A stretch of DNA of 64,000 bases from an uncultured Pelagibacteraceae bacterium (lineage in GTDB: Bacteria > Pseudomonadota > Alphaproteobacteria > Pelagibacterales > Pelagibacteraceae), in NCBI GenBank assembly GCA_902615715.1, contig CACMQA010000002.1, positions 182,263 through 246,262 on the forward strand, given 5' to 3'. The translations under genes were made by a program, and so were the position numbers. Shown here one piece after another: positions 26,687 to 36,196 of this stretch. The notes under the pieces are model-generated. The model was given only the letters and a program-made list of their open reading frames with translations. It searched no databases and was not told the DNA's origin. Position 1 is the stretch's first letter; every line of letters begins with the position of its first letter.

Positions 26687-27772
26687 ATGAAAAAATTATC
26701 ATCGTTTCTACTAATTATTCTTTTTTTTAATTTAGAGGTTGTAGCAATGGACCACAAACCTTATCACCACATTTATAAAGACGGTAAGTTATTTGCATTT
26801 AGAAATCTTGAGGGAGGTCCAAAAAGGGATCCTAATTTTAAATGGGATTGGAAAGTTTTCAGAGAAGAAAAGAAAAAACTTAAGATCGATTATCCGCCTG
26901 AACATGTAATTGATAAAAAAATTGTTTTAAAAAATCTTGAAAAACATAAATCTGAATCATATGTGATGTGGCTTGATCACGCGAGCTTTATAATTAAACT
27001 TGGAGACACTACAATTATTACTGATCCAGTTTTTGAAAAAAATTATGGACCTATGATATTTGGCCCTAAGAAATATATAGAATCACCTTTGACTCTTAAA
27101 GATCTTCCGAAGATAGATTTATTTTTACTGACACACAATCATTATGATCACATGAGCATTCGTACGATAAAAAACTTTCCTTATAAGGATGCTAGAGTTC
27201 TTGTGCCTCTTAAGCTTGGAAGATATTTCACAAAAAATGGATATAAAAAGGACACTGTTAATGAAATGGATTGGTTTGATAAAATCAAAATTAATGATGA
27301 AATCTCAGTTACAATGCTGCCAAGCCAACATTGGTCCAAGCGGTGGATTTGGGGAAATGGAAATACAAATAGAACACTTTGGGGGAGTTTTTTGATTGAA
27401 TACAAAGATAAAAAAATATTTTTTGCTTGTGATACTGGACCAGCACCATTTTATAAAGAGTTAGGAAAAAAATTTGGTCCTATAGATTTGGGTTTCGGAA
27501 ATTTAGGTGCCTACAATTTCTATCCAATTGTTCCGGTCAAGGATAAATCCACAGCTCACGCAAATCCTGAAGAACTTTTGTCTTTGATGAGGGACTTAGA
27601 GGTAAAAAAAGTTATAGGAATGCATTGGGGTACAGCGATATTAAGTTTGGAACCTATTTGGGAACCTCCTGTAAGATTTAAAAAAAATGCTGAAAAGTTT
27701 GGCTACAAAAAGGAGGAAGCAATTATATTTAAAATTGGTGAGATTAAAAAATTAAAAGATCTTATTAACTAA
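26687..27772 (+). CDS. Metallo-beta-lactamase-fold hydrolase (NAPE-PLD/UlaG-like), secreted
   Basis: Signal peptide; WLDHASFIIKLGDTTIITDPVF, LLTHNHYDHMSI, PSQHWSKR, FACDTGPAPFY, GMHWGT. Confidence 0.9.
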   Translation: MKKLSSFLLIILFFNLEVVAMDHKPYHHIYKDGKLFAFRNLEGGPKRDPNFKWDWKVFREEKKKLKIDYPPEHVIDKKIVLKNLEKHKSESYVMWLDHASFIIKLGDTTIITDPVFEKNYGPMIFGPKKYIESPLTLKDLPKIDLFLLTHNHYDHMSIRTIKNFPYKDARVLVPLKLGRYFTKNGYKKDTVNEMDWFDKIKINDEISVTMLPSQHWSKRWIWGNGNTNRTLWGSFLIEYKDKKIFFACDTGPAPFYKELGKKFGPIDLGFGNLGAYNFYPIVPVKDKSTAHANPEELLSLMRDLEVKKVIGMHWGTAILSLEPIWEPPVRFKKNAEKFGYKKEEAIIFKIGEIKKLKDLIN

Positions 27773-28991
27773 CTTTTCTTTTATTTCTTTCGTTATCTAA
27801 TAGTTTTGTCAATGCATCAACCATTATATCAGAAGCTTTAAATATTTCGTTTGGTTGAAATTCATGTGTTGTATGATGTTCAGGATCGGTTTTATCTTCA
27901 ATTATTATTCCTTCATCTGGTGAATTATTTTTTATATAAATCAAAATTAACCAATCTGCTTCGATCGCATCATCCCATTTAATATAAATTTCTCCTGTTT
28001 CAAATCTTTTATCAATACATCTGATGATGCTTAAATATTTTGGAATATATTTTTTATTTAATTGAAAACATAAACTGTGAGCTGATCGGTAAAAACTTTC
28101 AAGAGCATATTCGATCTTTTCTCTTTCTTCATTATAAACTCTCTCTTTTTCCAATAATGTTGCTTTATCATCAGTTTCTTCTACTTTAATTCCTAAACTT
28201 GCAACTCTTTCTCTTATTGCTTCATTTATTTTTTGTTCTCTTATTAATTTGTATTTTTCTTTTATTTTATCAATACGTTTTTGAATTTCCTCGTAGGACT
28301 CCCTTTGTTGACTTAAAACATATTTTTCAAGATTTTTGATTTCCAATTCTTCTCTTTTTCTAAAAAGATCAATTTTTTTCTCCAATTTGATTTGCTCTAA
28401 AAATTGCCTTTGTTTTTCAGCTCTTTCTTTTCTAAGCTCAGCCTGTTCTAATTTTATGAATCTTTGTAAATCAAGTTTTCTCTCTTTTTCAAGTTTTTGT
28501 TCTTCTTTAAGCTCATTTCTTTTTGCCTCTAAAGCTAATTTTTCTTGCTCAAGTAATCTTTTTTGAGCATCTTTTTTCTCTTGTTCCATAAGCTTTAATT
28601 TTATTTTCTTTTGTTTTTCTCGCTCTTCTAAAATTATTTTTCTGACTCCTGAAATTTTATTAGAAATACCTGTAAAGAATGCCTGTAAAGTTTGATCTAA
28701 ATTTATATTAAATCTAAATATAGATTTAACTTTATCATTTAGTCTTAGTAAGCCTGAAACTATAGCTCTTGTTTTTTGAGGATTTTTATTTCTTTTCTTA
28801 AATTTTAAATTTTTCTTTAATTTTACTTTAACTTTACTTATTGTTTTTTTCTTTGCTGGTCTTTTTGATCTTATCTTTTTTCGAAATCTCTTATTTTTTA
28901 ATTTTTTCCTTTTATTTTTTAATCTTCGAATTAAGGGTTTTTTTTGCTTTTTTTTCTTAACCTTTAGAGGTTTTTTTTTCTTCTTTTTCAT
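27765..28991 (-). CDS. Coiled-coil protein with polybasic N-terminus
   Basis: First about 75 residues mostly K/R, then long E/K/Q-rich helix, then a globular C-terminal domain. Confidence 0.7.
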   Translation of the reverse strand: MKKKKKKPLKVKKKKQKKPLIRRLKNKRKKLKNKRFRKKIRSKRPAKKKTISKVKVKLKKNLKFKKRNKNPQKTRAIVSGLLRLNDKVKSIFRFNINLDQTLQAFFTGISNKISGVRKIILEEREKQKKIKLKLMEQEKKDAQKRLLEQEKLALEAKRNELKEEQKLEKERKLDLQRFIKLEQAELRKERAEKQRQFLEQIKLEKKIDLFRKREELEIKNLEKYVLSQQRESYEEIQKRIDKIKEKYKLIREQKINEAIRERVASLGIKVEETDDKATLLEKERVYNEEREKIEYALESFYRSAHSLCFQLNKKYIPKYLSIIRCIDKRFETGEIYIKWDDAIEADWLILIYIKNNSPDEGIIIEDKTDPEHHTTHEFQPNEIFKASDIMVDALTKLLDNERNKRKVS

Positions 28992-29017
28992 ACTTGCTAT
29001 TTATTAAATAGCACTTT

Positions 29018-30223
29018 TTATGAATATATATAGTCTCTTGTTCGGTGAGCTGATTGAAAGTTCTTAACAATTTGTAATTGAAAAACGACTAGATCTCTAT
29101 ATCTAAATGCTGCTGCACAACTAGCCATATAAAATTCCCACATTTTTACAAATCTTTCATCAAATAAATCTTTTACTTCCTTTTTCTTTTCTAAAAATCG
29201 CTCTAACCAACTTTCTAAAGTTTTGTCATAATGTCTAATTAATGTTTCTGTATCAGCTACAATTAAACCGGTCTTTTCTATTGGATTGATTATCTGACTA
29301 AATGAAGGGCAAACTCCACCTGGAAATATATACTTATTTATAAATTTATTGGGTGCCGAGGGTTTATCTACCACCCCTATTGTATGTAATAAAAATATTC
29401 CATCATCTTTGAGTAGTTTATTCATTGATTTAAAAAAAGTATGGTAAAATTTTTTTCCAACGTGTTCGAACATGCCCACAGAAAAAATCCTATCATACTT
29501 ACCTTTTGCTTCTCTATAATCAATGAGCTCAAATTTAACCTGATTGTCTAAATTTAATTCCTTGGCTTTACGTTTACAATATTCAATTTGATTTTTACTC
29601 AAAGAAATTCCGGTAACTTCACATTTTTTCTGTTTTGCAATTTCGAAGGCCATACCGCCCCAGCCACAACCAACTTCTAAAATTTTTTGTCCTTCTTTTA
29701 CGTCTAATTTTTTTACAATATGATCTATTTTGTTTTGTTGTGCTTCCTCTAAGTTTTTAGTGTCATTTTTCCAATACGCGCACGAATATAATCTATGATT
29801 TTTATCTAAGAAAATATCATAGAGTTTTTCACCTCTAGCTCCTCCAATATCATAATGATGTTCAACATTTTTTCTTGATTTTCCTGGTAAATTAAAGTTC
29901 GTTACTGTTCTCCATAACTGAAACATTTTTTTAGCAATTAGACTTGTTGTTGAGATTTCACCTCTACCTAAATTTTTTACAAGATCCATTAAGAAATCTT
30001 TCATTGAGGCATTTTCTATTTCAATTTCATTTCTCATATATGCTTCTGGAAACTCAAGTTCAGGATCTAATAATAACTTCCAGCTAAGATTGTCTTTAAG
30101 AAGTTTCACAGTAATTGGTTTTTCTTTTCTTGGATTACCACAAATATATTTTTGTCCTTTTGCATCTACTAAAATAATTCCACCCTCTTTATAAATTTTT
30201 GTAAATATTCTTGCTAATATCAT
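29018..30223 (-). CDS. cfa: Cyclopropane-fatty-acyl-phospholipid synthase family methyltransferase
   Basis: HHYDIG...YSCAYWKNDTKNLEEAQQNKIDHIVKKLDVKEGQKILEVGCGWGGMAFEIA, SVGMFEHVGKKFY, IFPGG. Confidence 0.95.
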   Translation of the reverse strand: MILARIFTKIYKEGGIILVDAKGQKYICGNPRKEKPITVKLLKDNLSWKLLLDPELEFPEAYMRNEIEIENASMKDFLMDLVKNLGRGEISTTSLIAKKMFQLWRTVTNFNLPGKSRKNVEHHYDIGGARGEKLYDIFLDKNHRLYSCAYWKNDTKNLEEAQQNKIDHIVKKLDVKEGQKILEVGCGWGGMAFEIAKQKKCEVTGISLSKNQIEYCKRKAKELNLDNQVKFELIDYREAKGKYDRIFSVGMFEHVGKKFYHTFFKSMNKLLKDDGIFLLHTIGVVDKPSAPNKFINKYIFPGGVCPSFSQIINPIEKTGLIVADTETLIRHYDKTLESWLERFLEKKKEVKDLFDERFVKMWEFYMASCAAAFRYRDLVVFQLQIVKNFQSAHRTRDYIYS

Positions 30224-30226
30224 AAC

Positions 30227-31123
30227 TTATGCTGCCAAGTTTTTTTCTGTTACAAATTCCAACTTATTTAATTTATCAATAAGTTCTTTCTTTTTAGCTT
30301 GGGATAATAAAACTAATGGCGGTAAAATGTTTTCAAACTTTTCATCTTTAATCGATAAATAGCTATGAAGAGCAGATATCAAATTAAATTGATCAAATGT
30401 TTCCCTTACATTAATTAATTTTTCATTTTCAGATTGTGAAACTTTATTTTCAAAGTCATCAAAAACTTTTCTAGCTAATGAATGTGTAACATTAGTTACA
30501 GCTGATATACAACCTGAACAACCAAGTTCTAGACCTTTTAAAAGTTTTGCCTCTGAACCTGGAAACATTAAAAAATTTGGCAACTTCAAACTTTCAAATA
30601 GATTATAACTAGAGTCTTTACATCCAATAATATTTTCTGGAAAATTTTTTGCAAGCTTAGTTACCATTTCTGCTGAAAATTTGTAACCACTTAGTTTTTC
30701 AAAATTGTAAAGAATAATTTTTACTTTAGAAATAGCCTTAATTAATCTTGAATAGAATTCAAAAACTCCCTCGTCTGTATTCCCTTTGTAATATGCTGGC
30801 GGCATAATTAAAAATTCTCTAAAGTCGTATTCCATTCCATGCTTAATTAGATCAATATTTTCATTTAGAGAATTATTTCCAGTTCCTAAAAAAAACTGTT
30901 TTCTTAGCTTATGGCTGGAGATTTTAGCTATAAGTTCTTTCTTTTCATTTGTTGAAATTAATTGGCTTTGACCTGTTGAACCAAAAAAGAAGACTCCATG
31001 TAAGCCGCTTTGAATGGCTTCACTTGCATGATTAATCGTTGCATCAATATTCAGAGTTCTATCGGCATTAAGAACACTTAACCCAGCTGCATATACTCCT
31101 TTTTTAATCATAATCTTACCCAA
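30227..31123 (-). CDS. DapA-family (dihydrodipicolinate synthase-like) aldolase
   Basis: GVFFFGSTGQSQLISTNEKKELI, ILYNFEKLSGYKF, IIGCKDSS, SGCISAVTNV. Confidence 0.85.
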   Translation of the reverse strand: MGKIMIKKGVYAAGLSVLNADRTLNIDATINHASEAIQSGLHGVFFFGSTGQSQLISTNEKKELIAKISSHKLRKQFFLGTGNNSLNENIDLIKHGMEYDFREFLIMPPAYYKGNTDEGVFEFYSRLIKAISKVKIILYNFEKLSGYKFSAEMVTKLAKNFPENIIGCKDSSYNLFESLKLPNFLMFPGSEAKLLKGLELGCSGCISAVTNVTHSLARKVFDDFENKVSQSENEKLINVRETFDQFNLISALHSYLSIKDEKFENILPPLVLLSQAKKKELIDKLNKLEFVTEKNLAA

Positions 31124-31158
31124 ATTATTCTATCTAAGTTATATTAATAAATTTAAAA

Positions 31159-32115
31159 ATGAAAGTTTTAGTAATTCAACCAAAAATTGGTATGGGAGAT
31201 ATGGTAATTTATTTACCGTATATTCATGCTATTTCAAAAAAATATCAAAAACCTGTGTCAATATTAGTGAAAGAAAATTCTCGTGCCAGTCAACTTTTAG
31301 CTGAAGATAAACATATTAAAGAGATTATAAAATTAGATCGAACAAAAAACAATTCTGGAGTACACGACGGACTTTCGGGTATCTTCAAATTAAGCAGAGA
31401 TCTTAAATTAAAAAAATTTGATAAAGTTTTTATTTTTAACAGTTCCTTGAGATATTTATTAATTTCTAAGATCGCTGGAATAAAAAATATCTCTCAATAC
31501 CCTTTATTTAGGAAAAAAGATAATATTGTAACATCTGCTAAAATTTTTACAGAAAATGAATTAGGAGAAATTGTATCTACACAACCTGAGCTTATAGTTA
31601 ATGATAATAAAGTAAATGAAACTAAACAAAAATTTTCTAAAGAGTTCAAACACATTTGTTTAGGTATATCTGCAAGCGGTCCAACAAAAAGATGGGATGT
31701 TAAAAACTTTATAAAGCTTTGTATAGATATTAATGCAAGAACTCCTTCAAAATTTTATATAGCTGCAGGCAATAATGATAAAGACCTAATTGATCAATTC
31801 CTTAACTCAGAATTATCAAATAACTGTATTTCATTTAAAGACTTAAAAATAAGTGAAACGTTACCAATTATTAAAAATTGTAATATTTATATTGGTAATG
31901 ATACTGGTTGGTTGCATATATCATCAGCCTTAGGTGTAAAATGTTTGGCGTTGTTTATGGATAGCCCAGTTCAAGCTTATGGCAAATACTCAAAAAATAT
32001 TGAGATAATTGTACCTGAAGGGGAAACAGAGGAGACCACAACTCACGATACTTTAGGAGCGGATAAAATTTCTTTTGAGAAAGTTTTTAATAAGACAATA
32101 AAGCTTTTAAGTTAA
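31159..32115 (+). CDS. Glycosyltransferase family 9 (heptosyltransferase-like)
   Basis: IGMGDMVIYLPYIHAISKKY, GISASGPTKRWDVKNFIKL, IGNDTGWLHISSALGVKCLALF. Confidence 0.9.
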   Translation: MKVLVIQPKIGMGDMVIYLPYIHAISKKYQKPVSILVKENSRASQLLAEDKHIKEIIKLDRTKNNSGVHDGLSGIFKLSRDLKLKKFDKVFIFNSSLRYLLISKIAGIKNISQYPLFRKKDNIVTSAKIFTENELGEIVSTQPELIVNDNKVNETKQKFSKEFKHICLGISASGPTKRWDVKNFIKLCIDINARTPSKFYIAAGNNDKDLIDQFLNSELSNNCISFKDLKISETLPIIKNCNIYIGNDTGWLHISSALGVKCLALFMDSPVQAYGKYSKNIEIIVPEGETEETTTHDTLGADKISFEKVFNKTIKLLS

Positions 32116-32621
32116 CTAAAATCAGTTTTAATTATTTTCTCTTTTGCTTCATTTACAAGTTGACTTAATCTTTCAGTTTTAACTTCTCTATTCATATCTG
32201 GGTGAATTTTTTTTTGAAGTTGATTTGCAGCTTTAAGTACATCTTCCTTGGTACAACCTTTCTTTAAACCAAGGAGTTTATAAGCTTCATCATTTGTTAC
32301 ACTTGATGATCCTTGAGTTTGACCGAATTGTCCCTGAGAAAATCTTCCAGAATTTTTTAAAAATTGAATTAATCGCCACAGCTGAAACATTTGCAAGGCT
32401 GTAAAACCCTTAATTTTTAAACCACTTAAAATAACAAATAGAAAAGGGAGTGAAAATATATATTTACCACCTATAGCTAAAAGCGTAGCCAAGATTAATG
32501 AAAAATAAACTGCAATTTTTTTAATCGTGGTAGCAATCCTTTTTGAACTAGTTCTGGCAAACCAGTTCAAAAATAAATAAACAATGACAAAGATGATAAT
32601 TCCTATTAGAAACAAATTCAT
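32112..32621 (-). CDS. Membrane-anchored J-domain protein
   Basis: N-terminal TMs; C-terminal EAYKLLGLKKGCTKEDVLKAANQLQKKIHPDMN with HPD. Confidence 0.8.
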   Translation of the reverse strand: MNLFLIGIIIFVIVYLFLNWFARTSSKRIATTIKKIAVYFSLILATLLAIGGKYIFSLPFLFVILSGLKIKGFTALQMFQLWRLIQFLKNSGRFSQGQFGQTQGSSSVTNDEAYKLLGLKKGCTKEDVLKAANQLQKKIHPDMNREVKTERLSQLVNEAKEKIIKTDFS

Positions 32622-32634
32622 ATAATTTTCTAAT

Positions 32635-34722
32635 ATGAGTATACCAAAACTTAAAAAAATTAAGAGTGAGAAAAAGTATCACGACCTAACCTTATCTGAT
32701 GAATATGCTTGGGTTGATCAGCCTAACATCCTTGAGGTCTTGAAAGATGCAAGTAAACTTGACCCAGAAGTTAAAGACTACATTAGTGCAAATAATAAAA
32801 TCACAGAAGACTATTTTAAAGATGTTAAAGATTTGCAAAAAAACTTATTCCAAGAGATAAGGTCTAAAATTAAACTAAATGATACCTCGTTAAAGTTTAA
32901 AGATAAAAAATATTATTATTGGTCTAAGACCGAAGCCGAAGGAAATTACGGAAAAAGAATTAGACAATTAATTGATGGTTCTAAACCAGAAGAAGTTTAT
33001 TTTGATGGTGACCTTGAAAAGAAAAATTATGGATCTGAATATTTTGGTGTTGGTTCAGTTAGCACCTCGCATTGTGATAATTACATGGCCTATTCTTTGG
33101 ACTTGAAAGGTTCTGAATACTACACAATTTATTTACGAGATTTAAGAATTGGAAAAAACGAAAATGATATTATCGAAAATACTAGTGGAGGAATAACTTG
33201 GTCTTTAGATAGCAAAAGCTTTTTTTATTCAAAGTTGGATAAATTTCATAGACCAAGGCAAATTTTTAAACATGTTCTAGGCACACCGATAAAAGAAGAT
33301 AAAATTATATTTGAGGAAGAAAATGAGACCTTTACTTGTGGAATAAGTCTCTCATCTGATGAAAAGTTTTTTATAATTTCAACTTCAGATCATATTACAA
33401 CTGAAGAATATTATTTTTCATCTAATGCTGTAGATATAAAACCAACTTTATTTAAAAAAAGAAAAAAAGACGTTAGATATTCTCTCGACTCTTGGAAAGG
33501 TTATTTTTATGTGCATACAAATGAAGATGCTAGAGATTATAAAATACTGAGATGTAAAACTGATCAAATTGATAAACTTGAGACTTTTTTACCTGCCAAA
33601 AAAGAGACAGTGATCGGAGGTTTAGATTTTCTAGACGATTACATTTTACGAGCAGAGAAATCTGATGCTATCTCTAAATTATATGTAAGAAACATAAAAA
33701 CTAATAAAGAAGAAGAAATAAAAATTTCTGACGAAGCGATAGGTGTTCCCGGAGCTTCTTTGATGCAAAAAGACACGAATACTACAAAAATTAGAGTTAG
33801 TTGGGAAAGTATGGCTACGCCTGGTAAGATCTATGAATACGACATCGTTTCAAAAGAAAAAAAATTAGTAAAAGAAACTGAAATTCCCTCAGGGCATGAT
33901 CCCAAAAAATATGTTGTTGAAAGAATTAAAGCAAAGTCTCATGACGGACGAATGATTCCTATAAGTTTGGTCAGATTAAAAAATGCTAAACAGAACGGAA
34001 AGTCAAAAGTGCTACTTTATGCATATGGTGCCTACAAACATAGCATCTCTCCATCTTTTAGTGCTTCAAGATTTTGTCTTGTTGATAGAGGAATTACTTT
34101 TGCCATAGCGCATATAAGAGGTGGTGGAGATCTTGGTGATGTTTGGCATGAAGAAGGAAAAAAGAAGTTAAAAAGAAATACTTTTTTAGATTACATCGCT
34201 TGTGCAAATCATTTAATAGAACAACGTTATACATATAAAGGCGGACTTTGTTTTTATGGCGGAAGCGCAGGTGGACTCACAGGCGGTGCGGTGGCCAACA
34301 TGGCACCTGATTTATTTTTTTCAATGCTTTTACTAGTTCCTTTCGTTGACACAATGACAACGATGTTAAATGAAAAATTACCTTTAACGCCTGCTGAATG
34401 GGAGCTTTGGGGAAATCCCATCAAGAGCAAAGAATACTTTGAATATATTTTATCTTACGCTCCTTATAATAATATCGATAAAAAAGATTATCCTGCGATG
34501 CTTATAACAACTTCACTGTTTGATAATAGAGTGCTGTATTCTGAACCTGTGAAATATATTGCAAAACTAAGAGAAACTAAGACTGATAATAATACTCAAT
34601 TGCTAAAGTGTAAAATGGAAGCGGCAGGCCACGGCGGTATGAGTGGAAGAGACAACGCAATAAAAGAATTAGCTGAGGAATATTCTTTTATACTAAAATC
34701 AGCAAATATGAATAAGAAATAA
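32635..34722 (+). CDS. ptrB: S9A prolyl oligopeptidase (oligopeptidase B-like)
   Basis: YAYGAYKHSISPSFSASRFCLVDRGITFAIAHIRGGGDLG, FYGGSAGGLTGG (catalytic Ser), AAGHGGMSGR. Confidence 0.95.
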   Translation: MSIPKLKKIKSEKKYHDLTLSDEYAWVDQPNILEVLKDASKLDPEVKDYISANNKITEDYFKDVKDLQKNLFQEIRSKIKLNDTSLKFKDKKYYYWSKTEAEGNYGKRIRQLIDGSKPEEVYFDGDLEKKNYGSEYFGVGSVSTSHCDNYMAYSLDLKGSEYYTIYLRDLRIGKNENDIIENTSGGITWSLDSKSFFYSKLDKFHRPRQIFKHVLGTPIKEDKIIFEEENETFTCGISLSSDEKFFIISTSDHITTEEYYFSSNAVDIKPTLFKKRKKDVRYSLDSWKGYFYVHTNEDARDYKILRCKTDQIDKLETFLPAKKETVIGGLDFLDDYILRAEKSDAISKLYVRNIKTNKEEEIKISDEAIGVPGASLMQKDTNTTKIRVSWESMATPGKIYEYDIVSKEKKLVKETEIPSGHDPKKYVVERIKAKSHDGRMIPISLVRLKNAKQNGKSKVLLYAYGAYKHSISPSFSASRFCLVDRGITFAIAHIRGGGDLGDVWHEEGKKKLKRNTFLDYIACANHLIEQRYTYKGGLCFYGGSAGGLTGGAVANMAPDLFFSMLLLVPFVDTMTTMLNEKLPLTPAEWELWGNPIKSKEYFEYILSYAPYNNIDKKDYPAMLITTSLFDNRVLYSEPVKYIAKLRETKTDNNTQLLKCKMEAAGHGGMSGRDNAIKELAEEYSFILKSANMNKK

Positions 34723-34757
34723 CTTGAAATTTATAAAATATTGATTAATTTTTAATA

Positions 34758-35171
34758 ATGCAAAGATTACATCTACACTTAGGCGTTAAAAATTTAAATG
34801 AGAGCATTAATTTTTATAAAAATCTATTTAAATCTGAACCAACTAAAGTTAAATCAGATTACGCTCAGTGGATTTTAGAAGATCCTAAAATAAATTTTGC
34901 TATTTCTACAAGAGTGAAAATAAATGGTGTTGACCATTTAGGAATACAAGTAGATGACGTTAAAGAGTTAAACGAAATTAGATCTAATCTTGATAAGGCT
35001 GATATTGCTACACATTCTGATGGCAAGATTACATGTTGTTATGCAAAATCTGAAAAATCTTGGGTTAATGACCCAGATGGAGTTGCGTGGGAAGCTTACC
35101 ACACAATGGAAGACGCTGAGATATTTAACGAAAGTGAAATCGTTCAAAAGAAAAAATCTGCTTGTTGTTGA
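34758..35171 (+). CDS. Glyoxalase/dioxygenase, ArsI/CadI-like
   Basis: LHLHLGVKNLNESINFYKNLF, DHLGIQVDD, TCCYAKSEKSWVNDPDGVAWEAYHTM; C-terminal SACC. Confidence 0.75.
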   Translation: MQRLHLHLGVKNLNESINFYKNLFKSEPTKVKSDYAQWILEDPKINFAISTRVKINGVDHLGIQVDDVKELNEIRSNLDKADIATHSDGKITCCYAKSEKSWVNDPDGVAWEAYHTMEDAEIFNESEIVQKKKSACC

Positions 35172-35224
35172 TTTTTAAAAGAATCACCTCTTGAAAAACT
35201 AAAATTAATTTCCATATAAGTACT

Positions 35225-35275
35225 GTCGGTCGCCTTATGGGGCTGACGATTAACCTTGCTAACAAAGGAGGATAT
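35225..35275 (+). promoter_or_regulatory. ROSE-like RNA thermometer in hsp20 5' UTR
   Basis: Stem GTCGGTCGCC-TTAT-GGGGCTGAC (35225-35247) then CCTTGCTAACAAAGGAGG (35254-35271) sequestering the Shine-Dalgarno; UUGCU opposite AGGAG. Confidence 0.65.
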
Positions 35276-35719
35276 ATGACAAGTAAGGATCTATCGATCT
35301 TTAATTCACTTAGACCTTTTAGCATTGGATTCGATGATATGTTTGATCAATTTGAATCAATGTTAGGTAATGGCAGTCTTGCTGTTCAAAGCAACTATCC
35401 GCCATACAACATCCGAAAAGCAGGCAAAGATAAGTATGCTATTGAAGTAGCAGTTGCTGGCTTTAATAAAGACGATGTTGAAGTTGAATATGAAGATAAT
35501 CTTTTAACAGTAAAAACAAAAGAAGTTAAAAGATCAGAAGAAAAAAATGGTGATGAAGTTATTCATCGAGGAATTTCGCAAAGATCTTTTGCAAGATCAT
35601 TTACAATTGCAGATGATGTAAAAGTAAATGGTGCTGAATTAAAAGATGGTTTGCTGACTATTTCTTGTGAAAAAATCATACCTGAAATAAAGAAAAAAAG
35701 ACTTATTGAAATAAAATAA
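35276..35719 (+). CDS. ibpA: Small heat shock protein Hsp20 (IbpA-like)
   Basis: YPPYNIRKAGKDKYAIEVAVAGFNKDDVEVEYEDNLLTV, HRGISQRSFARSFTIADDVKVNGAELKDGLLTI; ATG 35276 after AGGAGG. Confidence 0.95.
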   Translation: MTSKDLSIFNSLRPFSIGFDDMFDQFESMLGNGSLAVQSNYPPYNIRKAGKDKYAIEVAVAGFNKDDVEVEYEDNLLTVKTKEVKRSEEKNGDEVIHRGISQRSFARSFTIADDVKVNGAELKDGLLTISCEKIIPEIKKKRLIEIK

Positions 35720-35726
35720 GTTTACC

Positions 35727-35756
35727 TTACTTGCGGAGTTTATACTCCGCGAGTAA
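35727..35756 (+). terminator. Hairpin downstream of hsp20
   Basis: TTACTTGCGGAGT-TTAT-ACTCCGCGAGTAA, 13-bp stem with one wobble; no long U tract. Confidence 0.65.
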
Positions 35757-35757
35757 C

Positions 35758-36063
35758 CTAAAAACAGTTTTTACTACTAAAACCGACTACAATATTTTTA
35801 GGATTTACCTCAAATTTTCGTTCACATTTAATTTTATATTTTTCAGTAAAATAAACATAATTTCTATTTCTGGTTTTTAAAAATTCAACTTTGTCAGGTT
35901 GTCCATAAAAATCTTTTAAAAGCCCTTCTGATTTATTTAACCATTTGCTTAATTCTTTTTTTTCTAATTCTGTAGTTTGATCAATTTTTTGCGTTACCGT
36001 CTGACACCCAGCTAATAGAATAAATAAAAATGTGTATAAAATTTTGATGATTGAATTTTTCAT
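35758..36063 (-). CDS. Small lipoprotein
   Basis: Lipobox LLAGCQT; DFYGQPDKVEFLKTRNRNYVYFT. Confidence 0.7.
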   Translation of the reverse strand: MKNSIIKILYTFLFILLAGCQTVTQKIDQTTELEKKELSKWLNKSEGLLKDFYGQPDKVEFLKTRNRNYVYFTEKYKIKCERKFEVNPKNIVVGFSSKNCF

Positions 36064-36196
36064 TTAACCCCTATGTTATAACGAATAGTTATAAACAGAT
36101 ATATTTACTATTAGTTGAATCGTAGCAGCTATGAGTGATTTATTTAAGATTTTATTGTTCATTTAGAGTAATAAATTCGTAATGGAGGTTTAATTT

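Noticed and set aside
28336-28566. 76-aa Ser/Phe-rich plus ORF
   Set aside because: Complement of a Lys/Glu-rich coiled coil produces Ser/Phe/Leu-rich shadow frames.
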